Counted from the stretch's first letter, positions 17,309-27,521 are shown. The stretch: 64,000 nucleotides of DNA from an uncultured Flavobacteriales bacterium (GCA_913030835.1 CAJWDP010000006.1:1-64000), one strand, 5' to 3'. Made by a program: numbers and translations. The notes: generated by a model not told the origin, from the letters alone.

Positions 17309-17920
17309 ATGGATTTGTTCAGAAATAAAAAAGAAAAAATGGGACAAAAAGAGGAAGAACTGACACAAGAAGATCACATCAAGTCATCCGAAAATACAGA
17401 GGGCACAGAGACTTCTGAAAAAGAGAAAGCATCCGGCGAGGATGAGACAAAAGAAGCCCAACCTGAGCTTTCAGAATTGGAAAAAAAAGAGATTGAGTGC
17501 AAAGAGCTTCAAGAAAAGTTCGTTCGACTGTATTCTGAATTTGACAATTTCAGGAAACGAACTGCTAAAGAAAAAATAGAAATTACAAAAACAGCTAGCG
17601 AAAACGTTCTTAAAGATCTCTTACCCGTGTTGGATGACTTTGAGCGAGCCATAGCAAACAATAAAGAAGTTGAAGATCTCAACGCGTTGAAAGAAGGATT
17701 TGAGCTAATCCACAATAAGCTATTTAAAAACCTGGAAGCAAAAGGCTTGAAGCGAATGGAATCTCAGGGAGACAAATTTGATGTCGATAAACATGAAGCA
17801 CTAACCAACATTCCGGCTCCAAAGAAAAGCCTAAAAGGAAAAGTTGTAGACGTAGTTGAAAAAGGATATTTACTCAACGATAAAGTGATCAGATTTGCTA
17901 AAGTTGTTGTTGGTCAATAG
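17309..17920 (+). CDS. grpE: Nucleotide exchange factor GrpE
   Basis: 203 residues from the ATG at 17309; a second ATG at 17339 (MGQKEEEL) is an equally possible start, and the frame is open further upstream without family similarity. The N-terminal 60 residues are Lys/Glu-rich and probably disordered. The GrpE core follows: long helices with [32 protein letters not shown] and the beta domain ending [25 protein letters not shown]. It releases ADP from DnaK. It is coupled to dnaJ with a 2 bp gap. dnaK is not in the window. Confidence 0.93.
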   Translation: MDLFRNKKEKMGQKEEELTQEDHIKSSENTEGTETSEKEKASGEDETKEAQPELSELEKKEIECKELQEKFVRLYSEFDNFRKRTAKEKIEITKTASENVLKDLLPVLDDFERAIANNKEVEDLNALKEGFELIHNKLFKNLEAKGLKRMESQGDKFDVDKHEALTNIPAPKKSLKGKVVDVVEKGYLLNDKVIRFAKVVVGQ

Positions 17921-17922
17921 TT

Positions 17923-19032
17923 ATGAGCAAGAGAGATTATTACGAAATACTAGGCGTATCGAGAGGTGCAAGTGATGCGGAAATAAAGAAAGCATACCGA
18001 AAGCTTGCATTGAAATTTCATCCGGACAAAAACCCGGATGATAAAGATGCTGAAGTAAAATTCAAAGAAGCGGCAGAGGCATATGAAGTGCTAAGCGATC
18101 AGCAAAAGAGGCAGCAATACGATCAATTCGGTCATCAGGCATTTGAGGGCGGTGGATTTGGTGCAGGAGGAATGAATATGGACGACATATTCAGCCAGTT
18201 CGGAGATATTTTTGGTGATGCTTTCGGCGGCTTTGGTTTTGGAAGGGGAAGAAGTCAAAGAAGGGGAAGAAAAGGAACCAATTTACGAGTGAAGATCAAG
18301 CTCAATCTGGAAGAGATTGTTAACGGGGTTGAGAAAAAGATCAAGGTTTCAAAATTGGTCAATGCGGAAGGAATTGAGTTCACCACTTGCTCTACCTGCC
18401 GTGGGGCTGGTCAGGTTACACGGGTCACCAATACTATTCTGGGACAAATGCAAACCGCCTCTACTTGCCCAACCTGTCAGGGTTCTGGACAAGTTGTAGG
18501 AAATCGACCTCCAGGAGTGGACGCAAGTGGATTGGAAAAAAAGGAGGTGGTGATTCCGATCAATATCCCTGCTGGAGTTGAAGAAGGAATGCAGTTGAAC
18601 ATGCAAGGACATGGTAATTCTGCTCCCGGTGGTGGAACACCGGGCGATTTGATTATTGTAATTGCAGAGGAAGCGCATCCCGAGCTCATCCGAGATGGCA
18701 ACAATTTGCATTACAATGCTTTTGTTAGTTTCGCTGACGCGGCCCTTGGAGCTAATGTTGAAGTACCTTTAGTACAAGGAAAGGTGAAAATAAAGGTCGA
18801 TCCTGGAACACAAAGTGGAAAAGTCTTGCGATTGCGAGGCAAGGGAATTCCCAGCATCAATGGGTACGGCACGGGTGATCTGATGGTAACCGTTCATGTT
18901 TGGACCCCCAAAAGATTATCAAAAGAAGAGCGACAGCTCATAGAAAGTTTGCGGGAAAGCACCAATTTCGCTCCCAATCCAGGGAAGGATGAGAAAAGTT
19001 TTTTCAGTCGAATGAAGGACCACTTCTCATAA
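17923..19032 (+). CDS. dnaJ: Chaperone DnaJ with reduced zinc domain
   Basis: 369 residues. J domain [24 protein letters not shown] with HPDKN, followed by a Gly/Phe-rich linker ([17 protein letters not shown]). The central domain contains only two CxxCxGxG units, CSTCRGAG and CPTCQGSG, instead of four, joined by [13 protein letters not shown]; the middle two units are missing, so only one zinc site can form. The C-terminal substrate-binding beta domains are intact ([32 protein letters not shown]). It stimulates DnaK ATPase and delivers unfolded substrates. The reduced zinc domain seems to be a lineage trait rather than a local deletion, as I recall it in flavobacterial homologues. Confidence 0.95.
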   Translation: MSKRDYYEILGVSRGASDAEIKKAYRKLALKFHPDKNPDDKDAEVKFKEAAEAYEVLSDQQKRQQYDQFGHQAFEGGGFGAGGMNMDDIFSQFGDIFGDAFGGFGFGRGRSQRRGRKGTNLRVKIKLNLEEIVNGVEKKIKVSKLVNAEGIEFTTCSTCRGAGQVTRVTNTILGQMQTASTCPTCQGSGQVVGNRPPGVDASGLEKKEVVIPINIPAGVEEGMQLNMQGHGNSAPGGGTPGDLIIVIAEEAHPELIRDGNNLHYNAFVSFADAALGANVEVPLVQGKVKIKVDPGTQSGKVLRLRGKGIPSINGYGTGDLMVTVHVWTPKRLSKEERQLIESLRESTNFAPNPGKDEKSFFSRMKDHFS

Positions 19033-19155
19033 AATTGAATTAACACCTTTCATCTCGCACGTCAGGAAAATCCGAAGTATTAACCACTTATACCGCGATA
19101 TTTCCATTTTTCAATTTATCCCTTTTGGTATCTACAAACTTGTTACATTTATTCT

Positions 19156-20154
19156 ATGTCGGAATCAAATTTTGTCTTAGAGGCTAAAGGAGTAGTAAAA
19201 AGATATGCTGCTCACACCGCTCTTAAAAATGTAAATATTCAGGTTCCCGGTCAATGCATCTTTGGACTTCTTGGACCGAATGGTGCAGGAAAAACTTCCC
19301 TGATCAGGATCATAAATCAAATTACGGGACCTGACCAGGGCTCTATTTATATTAACGGTGACCGGCTGAATCAGGATCACATTAAAGACATTGGCTATTT
19401 GCCTGAAGAAAGAGGCCTTTACAAAAAAATGAAGGTGGGTGATCAGGCGCTTTACCTGGCGCAATTAAAGGGCATGAAAAAGTCCGCTGCAAAAAAAGAA
19501 CTGTTGCGCTGGTTTGAAAAATTTGACATCACCAATTGGTGGGATAAAAAAGTAGAAGAACTGTCAAAAGGAATGGCCCAAAAAGTACAGTTCATCACCA
19601 CGATTTTGCACAAACCGAAACTTCTGATTTTTGACGAACCATTTACCGGATTTGACCCCATAAATACCAAGCTGATCAAAGAAGAAATATTGAAGCTTCG
19701 AGACGAAGGTGCCACAGTTATACTTTCTACACATAATATGGAATCCGTAGAAGAAATTTGTGATCAGATTGCATTGATCAACAATGCGGAAAATGTTCTC
19801 TCCGGGGAAATGAAAAAAATTAAGCATGATTTTTCCAATAAAGAATACAGCATCGTTTTTAAGGGTAATGTCGTTTCCTTTGCGAACTCTTTTTGGGGAG
19901 GATTCGAGTTGATGAGCAGAGAGCAAATAGCTGAGAACACATTCGAAGCAAAAATTAGATTACTAGGCGATGTGAAATTGAACGACTTTCTCACTGGAAT
20001 TATACCCAATTGCGAAGTTCAAAGCCTGCACCCTATCGTTCCAAGTATGAATGACATCTTTATACAAGTGGTCCAGAACGCAAAAGAACAGGACTTAACC
20101 AATGAAAGCACCACTTCAGTTGGCGAATCAACGAAAGGAGGACACAATGAATAA
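19156..20154 (+). CDS. ABC transporter ATP-binding protein (NatA-like)
   Basis: 332 residues. Walker A LGPNGAGKTSL, Q-loop region YLPEERGLY, signature LSKGMAQKV, Walker B KLLIFDEPFTGFDP and the H-loop STHNMESVE, followed by a C-terminal DUF4162-like domain. It energises the permease encoded by the overlapping next gene; the pair resembles NatAB-type exporters of the ABC-2 class. The substrate is unknown: Na+, drugs or lipids are all possible. A TACATTTA sequence ends only 5 nt before the ATG, which could mean a leaderless transcript, though it misses the last consensus base. Confidence 0.9.
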   Translation: MSESNFVLEAKGVVKRYAAHTALKNVNIQVPGQCIFGLLGPNGAGKTSLIRIINQITGPDQGSIYINGDRLNQDHIKDIGYLPEERGLYKKMKVGDQALYLAQLKGMKKSAAKKELLRWFEKFDITNWWDKKVEELSKGMAQKVQFITTILHKPKLLIFDEPFTGFDPINTKLIKEEILKLRDEGATVILSTHNMESVEEICDQIALINNAENVLSGEMKKIKHDFSNKEYSIVFKGNVVSFANSFWGGFELMSREQIAENTFEAKIRLLGDVKLNDFLTGIIPNCEVQSLHPIVPSMNDIFIQVVQNAKEQDLTNESTTSVGESTKGGHNE

Positions 20155-21499
20155 AGTTGCACTTATCATCAAGCGTGAATATTCATCGCGCGTAAAGAAA
20201 AAGTCATTTATCATTATGACGATACTCGGTCCGTTGCTCATTGCAGCTTTCTATGCTGCAGCAATTTACATCGGTATTCAGCAGTCCGATCAAGTTGAGG
20301 TTTTATTGCTGGACGAAACTACCTTGGCCCGAACATCTGAATTTCAGGACACAGACAATTTCAGGTTTAAATCCTATACCGGTACCGTGGACGAATTGAT
20401 GCATGAGCTGAAAGAAAACAACGACACGACATTTAACCGAATTGGTGTTTATCTCCCAGGAAACATAACTGGCGTTAATGCAGCAAAAATATACTACAAT
20501 GAGCCTATAGGCTCTGAAAAACAAGCGGAGCTGCGTGAAACGATCAACGATTTTGCTGAGAAGATGAAAGTATTAAAAGCGGGTATTGACAAGACCGCTT
20601 ACGCAGAAATACAAACCCGTTTGAATATCTCTGCCATAGACGTCAATACCAACACAGAATCAATAGAGGAAATAAAAGGATTAATTGGGATTGCTTTCTC
20701 ATTTGTTATTTATCTATTCATTTTCATGTATGGAGTTCAGGTAATGAGAGGCGTTATTGAAGAGAAAACGAGCAGGATAATCGAAGTGATGGTTTCTTCT
20801 GTAAAGCCGTTCCAGCTTATGATGGGTAAAATTGTGGGCATAGCTATGGTTGGATTAACCCAGTTCCTAATTTGGGTAGGGCTGAGTGCAGTACTTATGA
20901 TCATCATCCAAGGAGCTATTCTTCCGGATCTTTTTGATCCTTCGACGGTTGCTACATTGAATGAAGGAAACCTCATGCAGTCGCAAGACCTGATGCAATC
21001 CCAGGAATTGATCAATGCAGGAGAAAATACAAATGCCACGAAAATAAATTCACTGGTTCAGGTATTGATGAATACACCGTGGCTAAAACTCATAATCCTG
21101 TTTGTATTTTACTTTTTGGGAGGATACCTGTTATACGCTGCTCTTTTCGCCGCCGTAGGTTCTGCTGTTGACAATGAATCTGACACCCAACAGTTCATGC
21201 TACCAATCACCATTCCGTTGGTCTTTGCATTCATTATTTCCACAAATTCCATAGCCAATCCCGGAAGCGAAGCGATGATATGGTTCAGTCACATTCCATT
21301 TACTTCTCCAGTGGTCATGTTGGTGCGGGTTGCAGCAGGAAATGTGGAATGGTGGGAAATCCTAACCTCTATGGTTTTATTGGTACTCACCTTTTTACTC
21401 ACCACAAAAATAGCGAGTAAAATATACCGAACCGGTATTTTGATGTACGGTAAAAAAGCCAGCTATAAAGAGTTGTTCAAATGGCTGCGCTACAAGTAA
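20147..21499 (+). CDS. ABC-2 type permease (NatB-like)
   Basis: 450 residues from the ATG at 20147, which has a strong Shine-Dalgarno (AAAGGAGG, 5 nt spacing) and overlaps the ATPase gene by 8 nt. Topology: one N-terminal helix (FIIMTILGPLLIAAFYAAAI), a large extracytoplasmic domain of about 150 residues, then five or so helices including GIAFSFVIYLFIFMYGVQVM and FYFLGGYLLYAALFAAVG. The GVIEEKTSRIIEVMVSS segment after the second helix is a hallmark of this permease family. With the ATPase it forms an exporter of unknown substrate. Confidence 0.9.
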   Translation: MNKVALIIKREYSSRVKKKSFIIMTILGPLLIAAFYAAAIYIGIQQSDQVEVLLLDETTLARTSEFQDTDNFRFKSYTGTVDELMHELKENNDTTFNRIGVYLPGNITGVNAAKIYYNEPIGSEKQAELRETINDFAEKMKVLKAGIDKTAYAEIQTRLNISAIDVNTNTESIEEIKGLIGIAFSFVIYLFIFMYGVQVMRGVIEEKTSRIIEVMVSSVKPFQLMMGKIVGIAMVGLTQFLIWVGLSAVLMIIIQGAILPDLFDPSTVATLNEGNLMQSQDLMQSQELINAGENTNATKINSLVQVLMNTPWLKLIILFVFYFLGGYLLYAALFAAVGSAVDNESDTQQFMLPITIPLVFAFIISTNSIANPGSEAMIWFSHIPFTSPVVMLVRVAAGNVEWWEILTSMVLLVLTFLLTTKIASKIYRTGILMYGKKASYKELFKWLRYK

Positions 21500-21582
21500 C
21501 AACTGTTTGGCTAGATAATTGCTTAATGCTACCTGAACAACAAAGACATTCTTTACATTTATCAATGAAAAACTGATCTATT

Positions 21583-22755
21583 ATGGCTACTATTCTTGTA
21601 ATTGATGATGAACGACCGATAAGAAGTGCATTACGGGAAATTCTAGAATTTGAAAAATTCAAGGTTGACGATGCTGAGGACGGTTTGGCCGGACTTTCCA
21701 TGATTGAGAAAAACAAATACGACGTCATTCTATGTGATATCAAAATGCCCAAAATGGATGGTACGGAAGTGCTTGGAAAAATTATCAGCATGGGAATTGA
21801 TGTGCCGGTTGTAATGATATCCGGACACGGCACCGTGGAAACAGCCGTAGATGCTATTAAAGGTGGGGCATTTGACTTTATTCAAAAACCTTTGGATCTC
21901 AACAGAATTCTGGTGACAATACGAAACGCAATGGATAGGGCTGACCTTGTTCAAGAAACCAAAGTTTTAAAGCGGAAAGTACATAAGGCGTTGACCAATG
22001 AGATCATTGGTGAGTCTGCACCGATTCAGCAGATCAAAGAAATGATTGATAAAGTTGCTCCCAGTGATGCCAGAGTAATGATCACAGGTGCGAATGGATC
22101 TGGAAAAGAACTTGTTGCCAGACAATTGCATGAAAAAAGCGACAGAAGCAAGAGTCCTTTCATTGAAGTGAATTGTGCCGCGATTCCGTCGGAGCTGATT
22201 GAAAGTGAATTATTCGGACATGAAAAAGGAGCTTTTACTTCTGCACATAAAATGAGACAAGGTAAATTTGAGCAGGCAAATGGTGGCACTATATTTCTGG
22301 ATGAAATTGGTGATATGAGCCTTTCTGCACAAGCAAAAGTTTTAAGAGCACTACAGGAACACAAAATTTCACGGGTGGGCAGCGATAAAGACATCAAAGT
22401 AGATGTTCGAGTACTTGCTGCGACCAACAAAGATTTAAGAAAAGAAATCGACGAAAACAACTTCAGAGAAGATCTGTACCATAGGCTCAATGTAATTCCG
22501 ATCCATGTTCCAGCACTGAACGACAGAAAAGATGATATTCCTCTTTTGGTAGATCATTTCCTGAAAATGATCTGTGAAGATCAAGGTATTCCCTTAATGC
22601 CCATTAATGCTGACGCGATCTCCGAGCTAAAAAAATTGGATTGGACAGGGAACATCAGGGAGCTCAGAAATGTGATCGAACGGCTGGTAATTCTTTGTGA
22701 CAAGGAAATTTCTGGTGCAGATGTGAAAATGTACAGCAATCCGGCGTCAAACTAA
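21583..22755 (+). CDS. NtrC-type sigma-54 activator with receiver domain but no HTH
   Basis: 390 residues. Receiver domain with phospho-acceptor D52 (VILCDIKMPKMDG), acidic VIDDE at 6-10, and K102 in FIQKPLD. AAA+ domain with Walker A ITGANGSGKEL (168-178) and Walker B GTIFLDEIGD. The sigma-54 contact loop reads GAFTSA (216-221) instead of the near-invariant GAFTGA. The protein ends about 20 residues after the AAA+ lid (GNIRELRNVIERLVIL), so the usual Fis-type DNA-binding domain is absent. It would have to act without specific enhancer binding, or through a partner. No histidine kinase is adjacent. Confidence 0.9.
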   Translation: MATILVIDDERPIRSALREILEFEKFKVDDAEDGLAGLSMIEKNKYDVILCDIKMPKMDGTEVLGKIISMGIDVPVVMISGHGTVETAVDAIKGGAFDFIQKPLDLNRILVTIRNAMDRADLVQETKVLKRKVHKALTNEIIGESAPIQQIKEMIDKVAPSDARVMITGANGSGKELVARQLHEKSDRSKSPFIEVNCAAIPSELIESELFGHEKGAFTSAHKMRQGKFEQANGGTIFLDEIGDMSLSAQAKVLRALQEHKISRVGSDKDIKVDVRVLAATNKDLRKEIDENNFREDLYHRLNVIPIHVPALNDRKDDIPLLVDHFLKMICEDQGIPLMPINADAISELKKLDWTGNIRELRNVIERLVILCDKEISGADVKMYSNPASN

Positions 22756-22758
22756 TTC

Positions 22759-22789
22759 GAAAAGCCACAATTGATCAATAGTGCTTTTC
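22759..22789. terminator. Possible bidirectional hairpin between convergent genes
   Basis: GAAAAGC at 22759-22765 pairs with GCTTTTC at 22783-22789, and the loop contains the perfect palindrome ATTGATCAAT. It lies across the ends of two convergent genes. The T-runs are inside the stem, so termination strength is doubtful. Confidence 0.3.
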
Positions 22790-23902
22790 AACGTTAGGGC
22801 CATAGCCCGTGCCGCGGAAATGCACAGGTAATCGACTTGAATAGTTCATCCCAGTTTTCACACGCCAATTGTCTGGTTTGAAGAAGTTATTGTTGCAGTT
22901 TTCAAGCACCCAACCCGTTCCCGAATATTCTTGCTGAATGATCGTACCGGAAACGTAATGCGGTACATTTTTTAAATTGATGTGATTCGTTTTTTCTCCG
23001 GTCTGAATCAGTTTGAAACCATCGTAAGCCAGCTGGTAAAAAACACCATCAATGGTCGTTACTCCGGTAAATTGAATGAATATACCCGCCTTGGATGGCT
23101 TGTGCTCCAAATGAAGATTTTCGATTTTACACAATCGAACCGTTGAACTTCGCTGCCGATCTATATAAACTGAATACTCCACATTTTTAGATCCTTCCGA
23201 AATGATGTCCCGCAGGACTACTCCACCCGAAGCCAACACTTTAAAACAGGTACTCGATCCAGATCTCGCATACACTCTGCAATGATCAATTATTGAATGG
23301 TTCGACTGTGAGTTGTTCGCTCCCCCACCCCAATCTTCACCGGTCCTCAATACAAAATTATCTTTGAGAGCATTGTTTGAATTGCACCGTACTATAGATG
23401 TCGCTAAACCAAATTGAATGTCCACGGCCGCTTCCTTTTGAGCTACAAAGTTGCAACCGATTATCGAGCTTTGATAAGTAGCACCCAAATTGATTGCCTT
23501 CTTTCCCCCTTTGAATGTGATGTCCCTAATTGCGAATCGGGTTCGCATCATCTTATTTAGAGCTTCTTTTTGATCATGCGGAATCCGATTGAAGATACAC
23601 ACAGAATCATTCGCAGCAGTCAATTGTGCTCCATTTCCTTGTACCGTGAAAATTCTTTTACCCCCCGTTGCGTACCGAGGGAGCTCCGCAGAAGAATAAA
23701 ATGTGTAATTTTTTGTTCCATCAAGAATTAACGTACCATGACCCGCCTTATCCATTTCATGGAAGCACTGGTTGAATGCTTTTCCCCAATCCTCTTCATA
23801 ACTCGGTTGGTAATAGTCTTCAACCCTATATTGAGCTATACTTAGATTGCAGAACCAGGTTAGTAATAACGATAGACAAAGGAGCGTGGAAACGTATTGC
23901 AC
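22775..23902 (-). CDS. Secreted right-handed beta-helix protein
   Basis: 375 residues from a GTG at 23902, chosen because it gives a compact signal peptide (VSTLLCLSLLLTWFCNLSIAQ) and starts 10 bp after the clpX stop. An ATG at 23965 would add 21 polar residues and overlap clpX by 53 bp. The mature part looks like a parallel beta-helix of the pectate-lyase-like superfamily: short repeated strands such as FTVQGNGAQLTA, FAIRDITFKGGKKAINLG, SSIIGCNFVAQ, SIIDHCRVYAR and VRLCKIENLHLEH. No sorting domain is seen at the C-terminus. It could bind or cleave a polysaccharide; no catalytic residues can be assigned. Probably co-transcribed with clpX. Confidence 0.65.
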   Translation of the reverse strand: MQYVSTLLCLSLLLTWFCNLSIAQYRVEDYYQPSYEEDWGKAFNQCFHEMDKAGHGTLILDGTKNYTFYSSAELPRYATGGKRIFTVQGNGAQLTAANDSVCIFNRIPHDQKEALNKMMRTRFAIRDITFKGGKKAINLGATYQSSIIGCNFVAQKEAAVDIQFGLATSIVRCNSNNALKDNFVLRTGEDWGGGANNSQSNHSIIDHCRVYARSGSSTCFKVLASGGVVLRDIISEGSKNVEYSVYIDRQRSSTVRLCKIENLHLEHKPSKAGIFIQFTGVTTIDGVFYQLAYDGFKLIQTGEKTNHINLKNVPHYVSGTIIQQEYSGTGWVLENCNNNFFKPDNWRVKTGMNYSSRLPVHFRGTGYGPNVEKHY

Positions 23903-23912
23903 TTTGTCTCCG

Positions 23913-25148
23913 TTATGCCACCTTGAGTGTACTGATTTTGGACTTGCTAAATTTTTCGCGGGCATATTTTAGGTTCAACTCAAATCGTTTCACCTTTTCA
24001 TCCGACGGAAGTTCAAACATCGCATCATTCAGAATTGCCTCACAAATTGATCTTAATCCCCTTGCTCCTAATTTCATTTCAATGGACTTTTCCACAATGA
24101 AATCGTATACGTCCTCATTGAATGTCAATTCAACATCATCGATTTTGAACAATTTGATGTACTGTTTTACCAATGAATTTTTAGGCTCAACCAAAATTCG
24201 TTTCAACGTTTCTTTTTCTAGTGGATTTAAGAATGACAGAACCGGGAATCTACCGATCAGCTCGGGGATCAACCCATAATCTTTGAGGTCTTGTGGATTG
24301 ACGTACTTCAATAAGTTTTCCTCCCCTTTATTCACATCTTTTTCAGCAGAACTAAATCCAATCGCATTGATATTAATTCTTCTCTCAATCAATTTTTCTA
24401 TCCCGGAAAATGCACCACCACATACAAAAAGAATGTTTTTGGTGTTCACCTGAATCATTTTTTGCTCCGGATGTTTCCGTCCTCCTTGCGGGGGAACATT
24501 AACAGTCGCTCCTTCCAGGAGTTTAAGAAGCGCCTGCTGCACTCCTTCACCTGAAACATCTCTGGTGATAGAAGGATTGTCTGACTTTCTGGCAACTTTA
24601 TCGATCTCATCTATGAACACAATTCCACGTTCAGCAGATGCCACATCAAAATCCGCAGCTTGAAGCAATCTCGACAAAATACTTTCCACGTCCTCACCAA
24701 CATAACCTGCTTCTGTTAACACAGTGGCATCGGCAATGCAAAACGGTACATTCAGCATTTTTGCGATCGTTCTTGCCAGCAATGTTTTACCGGTACCGGT
24801 CCTTCCAACCAGAATCACATTGGACTTTTCGATTTCTACTTCTTCATTATCGTCCTTCTGCAACAATCTTTTATAGTGGTTATATACTGCCACAGAAAGC
24901 ACTTTCTTGGCATCCTCCTGACCAATAACATATTGATCCAAATGAGCACAGATCTCTTTCGGTTTCAACAGCGTTAAAGATGACTCGATTGCCGTATCTT
25001 TTTTAAAGGATACTTCTTCCTCAACAATCTGATTTGCCTGACCGATACATCCATCACAAATGTGCCCGGTAATTCCCGCTATAAGTACTTGTGTGTCTTT
25101 TTTATGTCGTCCGCAAAAGGAGCAGCGAACATCGTTCTTTTCCGCCAT
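23913..25148 (-). CDS. clpX: ATP-dependent protease ATPase subunit ClpX
   Basis: 411 residues from the ATG at 25148 ([13 protein letters not shown]); a start at 25166 would add six residues with no family support. The N-terminal zinc-binding domain has C9, C12, C31 and C34. AAA+ motifs: Walker [13 protein letters not shown], Walker [11 protein letters not shown], pore loop GYVGEDV, IGF loop IGFSSA for ClpP docking, and sensor region [10 protein letters not shown]. It unfolds substrates and feeds them to ClpP in the cytoplasm. clpP lies directly upstream, separated by 80 bp. Confidence 0.97.
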   Translation of the reverse strand: MAEKNDVRCSFCGRHKKDTQVLIAGITGHICDGCIGQANQIVEEEVSFKKDTAIESSLTLLKPKEICAHLDQYVIGQEDAKKVLSVAVYNHYKRLLQKDDNEEVEIEKSNVILVGRTGTGKTLLARTIAKMLNVPFCIADATVLTEAGYVGEDVESILSRLLQAADFDVASAERGIVFIDEIDKVARKSDNPSITRDVSGEGVQQALLKLLEGATVNVPPQGGRKHPEQKMIQVNTKNILFVCGGAFSGIEKLIERRININAIGFSSAEKDVNKGEENLLKYVNPQDLKDYGLIPELIGRFPVLSFLNPLEKETLKRILVEPKNSLVKQYIKLFKIDDVELTFNEDVYDFIVEKSIEMKLGARGLRSICEAILNDAMFELPSDEKVKRFELNLKYAREKFSKSKISTLKVA

Positions 25149-25228
25149 AAGAATGCAAAAATACAAAAAACCGCGCCTAATTGAACAAAATCAGAACAAT
25201 AGAGCACTTCGATAAGTAGCTAATTCAG

Positions 25229-25924
25229 CTATTTTTTGTCTTTAGGATTACGGAAAAGCACCTCGTCGATCATACCGTATTCCTTCGCCTCATCGGCTAT
25301 CATCCAGTAATCACGATCGGAATCTTCCCAAACTTTATCGTACGATTGACCCGAGTGTTCGGCAATGATTTCATACAGCTCCTTTTTTAGCTTTTGAATT
25401 TCTTTCGCTGTAATCTCGATATCCGAAGCTTGACCTTGTGCTCCACCCAGTGGCTGATGAATCATGACTCTTGAGTGCTTTAAAGCAGTTCGTTTGCCAT
25501 TGGCTCCAGCACACAACAATACCGCACCCATAGAAGCTGCCATACCTGTGCAAATGGTTGCCACATCAGGCCCAATGTATTGCATCGTGTCGTAAATTCC
25601 CAAGCCGGCATATACCGATCCTCCTGGTGAATTCAAATAAATCTGAATGTCTTTTTTGGGGTCAGTTGATTCTAAAAACAGCAGCTGCGCCTGAATAATG
25701 TTAGCAATATAATCGTCAATTCCGGTTCCTAAAAAGATAATACGGTCGGCCATTAGTCTAGAAAATACGTCAACCTCTCTAAACGGCATTTGTCTCTCCT
25801 CAATTACCGTGCGCGTCATGTTATCAACACCCCCGTATACGTGAGACATGTACTTGTCATGAGTTGTACTGCTAATCCCTCTGTGTTTGGTAGCGTATTT
25901 TCTAAATTCTTCTCTGTAATTCAT
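25229..25924 (-). CDS. clpP: ATP-dependent Clp protease proteolytic subunit
   Basis: 231 residues. The serine protease triad is seen as S131 ([11 protein letters not shown]), H156 (MIHQPLGG) and an Asp in the [17 protein letters not shown] region. The substrate-binding strand [16 protein letters not shown] is present. The N-terminal 35 residues form a propeptide-like extension ([12 protein letters not shown]) longer than in E. coli. It assembles into a tetradecamer and degrades unfolded proteins delivered by ClpX. It follows the trigger factor gene but is separated from it by a strong terminator, so it probably has its own promoter in 25925-26040. Confidence 0.97.
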   Translation of the reverse strand: MNYREEFRKYATKHRGISSTTHDKYMSHVYGGVDNMTRTVIEERQMPFREVDVFSRLMADRIIFLGTGIDDYIANIIQAQLLFLESTDPKKDIQIYLNSPGGSVYAGLGIYDTMQYIGPDVATICTGMAASMGAVLLCAGANGKRTALKHSRVMIHQPLGGAQGQASDIEITAKEIQKLKKELYEIIAEHSGQSYDKVWEDSDRDYWMIADEAKEYGMIDEVLFRNPKDKK

Positions 25925-26040
25925 TGCGAATCGTATTTTAATTATTTCTTTTTCAATTGATCCATCTGCACTTAAATCAGTGTTTCAGATAACGAGTTTA
26001 AATATAGGATTTATTCTATCTTCTGATTCCACCAAAACCG

Positions 26041-26073
26041 AAACAAAACAAAAAAACCCTCACAGGAGGGTTT
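26041..26073 (-). terminator. Rho-independent terminator after trigger factor
   Basis: AAACCCTC (26054-26061), 4 nt loop, GAGGGTTT (26066-26073): a perfect 8 bp stem. Read on the minus strand it is followed by a T-rich tract (26041-26053). It lies 25 nt after the tig stop and separates tig from clpP. Confidence 0.85.
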
Positions 26074-26098
26074 CATTGTCTTTTTAAGGCATTACTAT

Positions 26099-27454
26099 TT
26101 ATTGAGCAGTGGCAACTTTTACAAAGTCGTCATAGCTTAATTCCTTCTCATTGATCTTAACGGTTGATTTCGCAAGTTCAATGATCTTGGTTTCATAAAT
26201 TGCCTCATAAATTCGCTTTGCTTCATCCTGATTTTGAAGCACTTTGACTGCACTCTGAGCAAGCTCTTCTTCTTCAGGAGCCGGCATTCCATATTGAGCA
26301 TATTGTTGAGCCAGCAGCCCTTTTGCAAATTCAACCACTTCTTCTTGCTCCACCTTTAGCTCATTGTCCGTAATGATTTTGTTCTCAATCAGCTGCCATC
26401 GAAGTGACTTGGCATACTGATCGTACTCTTCATCAATCTGCTCCTTACTAATTTCCTTTTCATTCGTCGCCATGATCCACCTCTTTAAGAAATCATCGGG
26501 CAATTTTAGTTTCAGCTTACCAATCAATACTTCAGAGAGATCTCTTTTGAAAACACGATCAGAGTCCTTGTTGAACATGTTTTCCATTTCTTCGCGGATT
26601 TTTCCTCTAAATTCTTCTTCAGTAGAAACATTTCCTTCACCATATATCTTATCAAAAAGCTGTGAATTGATTGCACAGGGTTCCATGCGCTTGATCTCAG
26701 AGATCGTATACTCGAACTCATTGCTGATTGATTCTAAATCCTCTTTCGTTATTCCCAGCATGGATGCTTTGTCCGCGTCTCCTTTGGAAACCTCTTCAGG
26801 ATCTACCACTATCTTATCTCCTACCTTTAAGCCGATAAGTTTCTTCTTCACCTTTTCATCTTCCAGAAATTCTATAGATATGGTAGAAGTGTGGTTGATC
26901 CCCCCTTCTTTGAGATTTCCTTGACCATCAAGCTCCTTAAAAGATCCTAACAACATGTCTTTTGCTTCAGAAGTCTCACAAGGCATCAGTTTTCCATACC
27001 TACGAGCAAAGTCATTCACCTGTTTGTCGATGATCTCCTCGTCCACTTTGACTTTATGATAGGTTACTTTATCTTTTTTAGAAAGCTTTACATTGAACGA
27101 AGGAGCCAAACCTATTTCATACGTAAATTCCATATCCGAAGGATTGATCCAATCTACCTGATTGTTTTCATCCTCCTTAGGCATGGGATTACCTAAAATG
27201 TCAACCTTGTTTTCTGTAATGTGCTCATACAGCGCATTATTAATTACCTTATTTACCTCCTCTGCTACAACAGAAGGTCCATACTTTTTCTTGATGAGCC
27301 CCATCGGTACTTTTCCCTGTCTAAAACCTGGGATATTGGCCTGTTTTCTATAGGACTTAAGTGTTTCGTCCACTTTATCCTTGTAATCCACCGGACTGAC
27401 CTTTACACGAAGCAAGGCATTTAAATCATCAATTTTTATTTGCTTAATATCCAT
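26099..27454 (-). CDS. tig: Trigger factor
   Basis: 451 residues from the ATG at 27454; the open frame has six extra codons upstream with no family support. The N-terminal ribosome-binding domain carries the signature IPGFRQGKVPMGLIKKKYG, which docks to ribosomal protein L23. The middle region (about 150-245) is a divergent peptidyl-prolyl isomerase-type segment, and the long helical C-terminal chaperone arm follows. It is the ribosome-bound chaperone for nascent chains. Gene order tRNA-Leu, tig, clpP, clpX follows the well-known tig-clpPX arrangement. Confidence 0.95.
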   Translation of the reverse strand: MDIKQIKIDDLNALLRVKVSPVDYKDKVDETLKSYRKQANIPGFRQGKVPMGLIKKKYGPSVVAEEVNKVINNALYEHITENKVDILGNPMPKEDENNQVDWINPSDMEFTYEIGLAPSFNVKLSKKDKVTYHKVKVDEEIIDKQVNDFARRYGKLMPCETSEAKDMLLGSFKELDGQGNLKEGGINHTSTISIEFLEDEKVKKKLIGLKVGDKIVVDPEEVSKGDADKASMLGITKEDLESISNEFEYTISEIKRMEPCAINSQLFDKIYGEGNVSTEEEFRGKIREEMENMFNKDSDRVFKRDLSEVLIGKLKLKLPDDFLKRWIMATNEKEISKEQIDEEYDQYAKSLRWQLIENKIITDNELKVEQEEVVEFAKGLLAQQYAQYGMPAPEEEELAQSAVKVLQNQDEAKRIYEAIYETKIIELAKSTVKINEKELSYDDFVKVATAQ

Positions 27455-27521
27455 AGTTATGAACTTTTCCAAAAACTAAAAAATGGCATCCCGCAACCAG
27501 GACACCATTTCTTCAATTCAG

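Noticed and set aside
21554-21561. TACATTTA before the NtrC-type regulator as a promoter
   Set aside because: It misses the final G of TAnnTTTG and has no -33 partner; in AT-rich DNA this is not enough.
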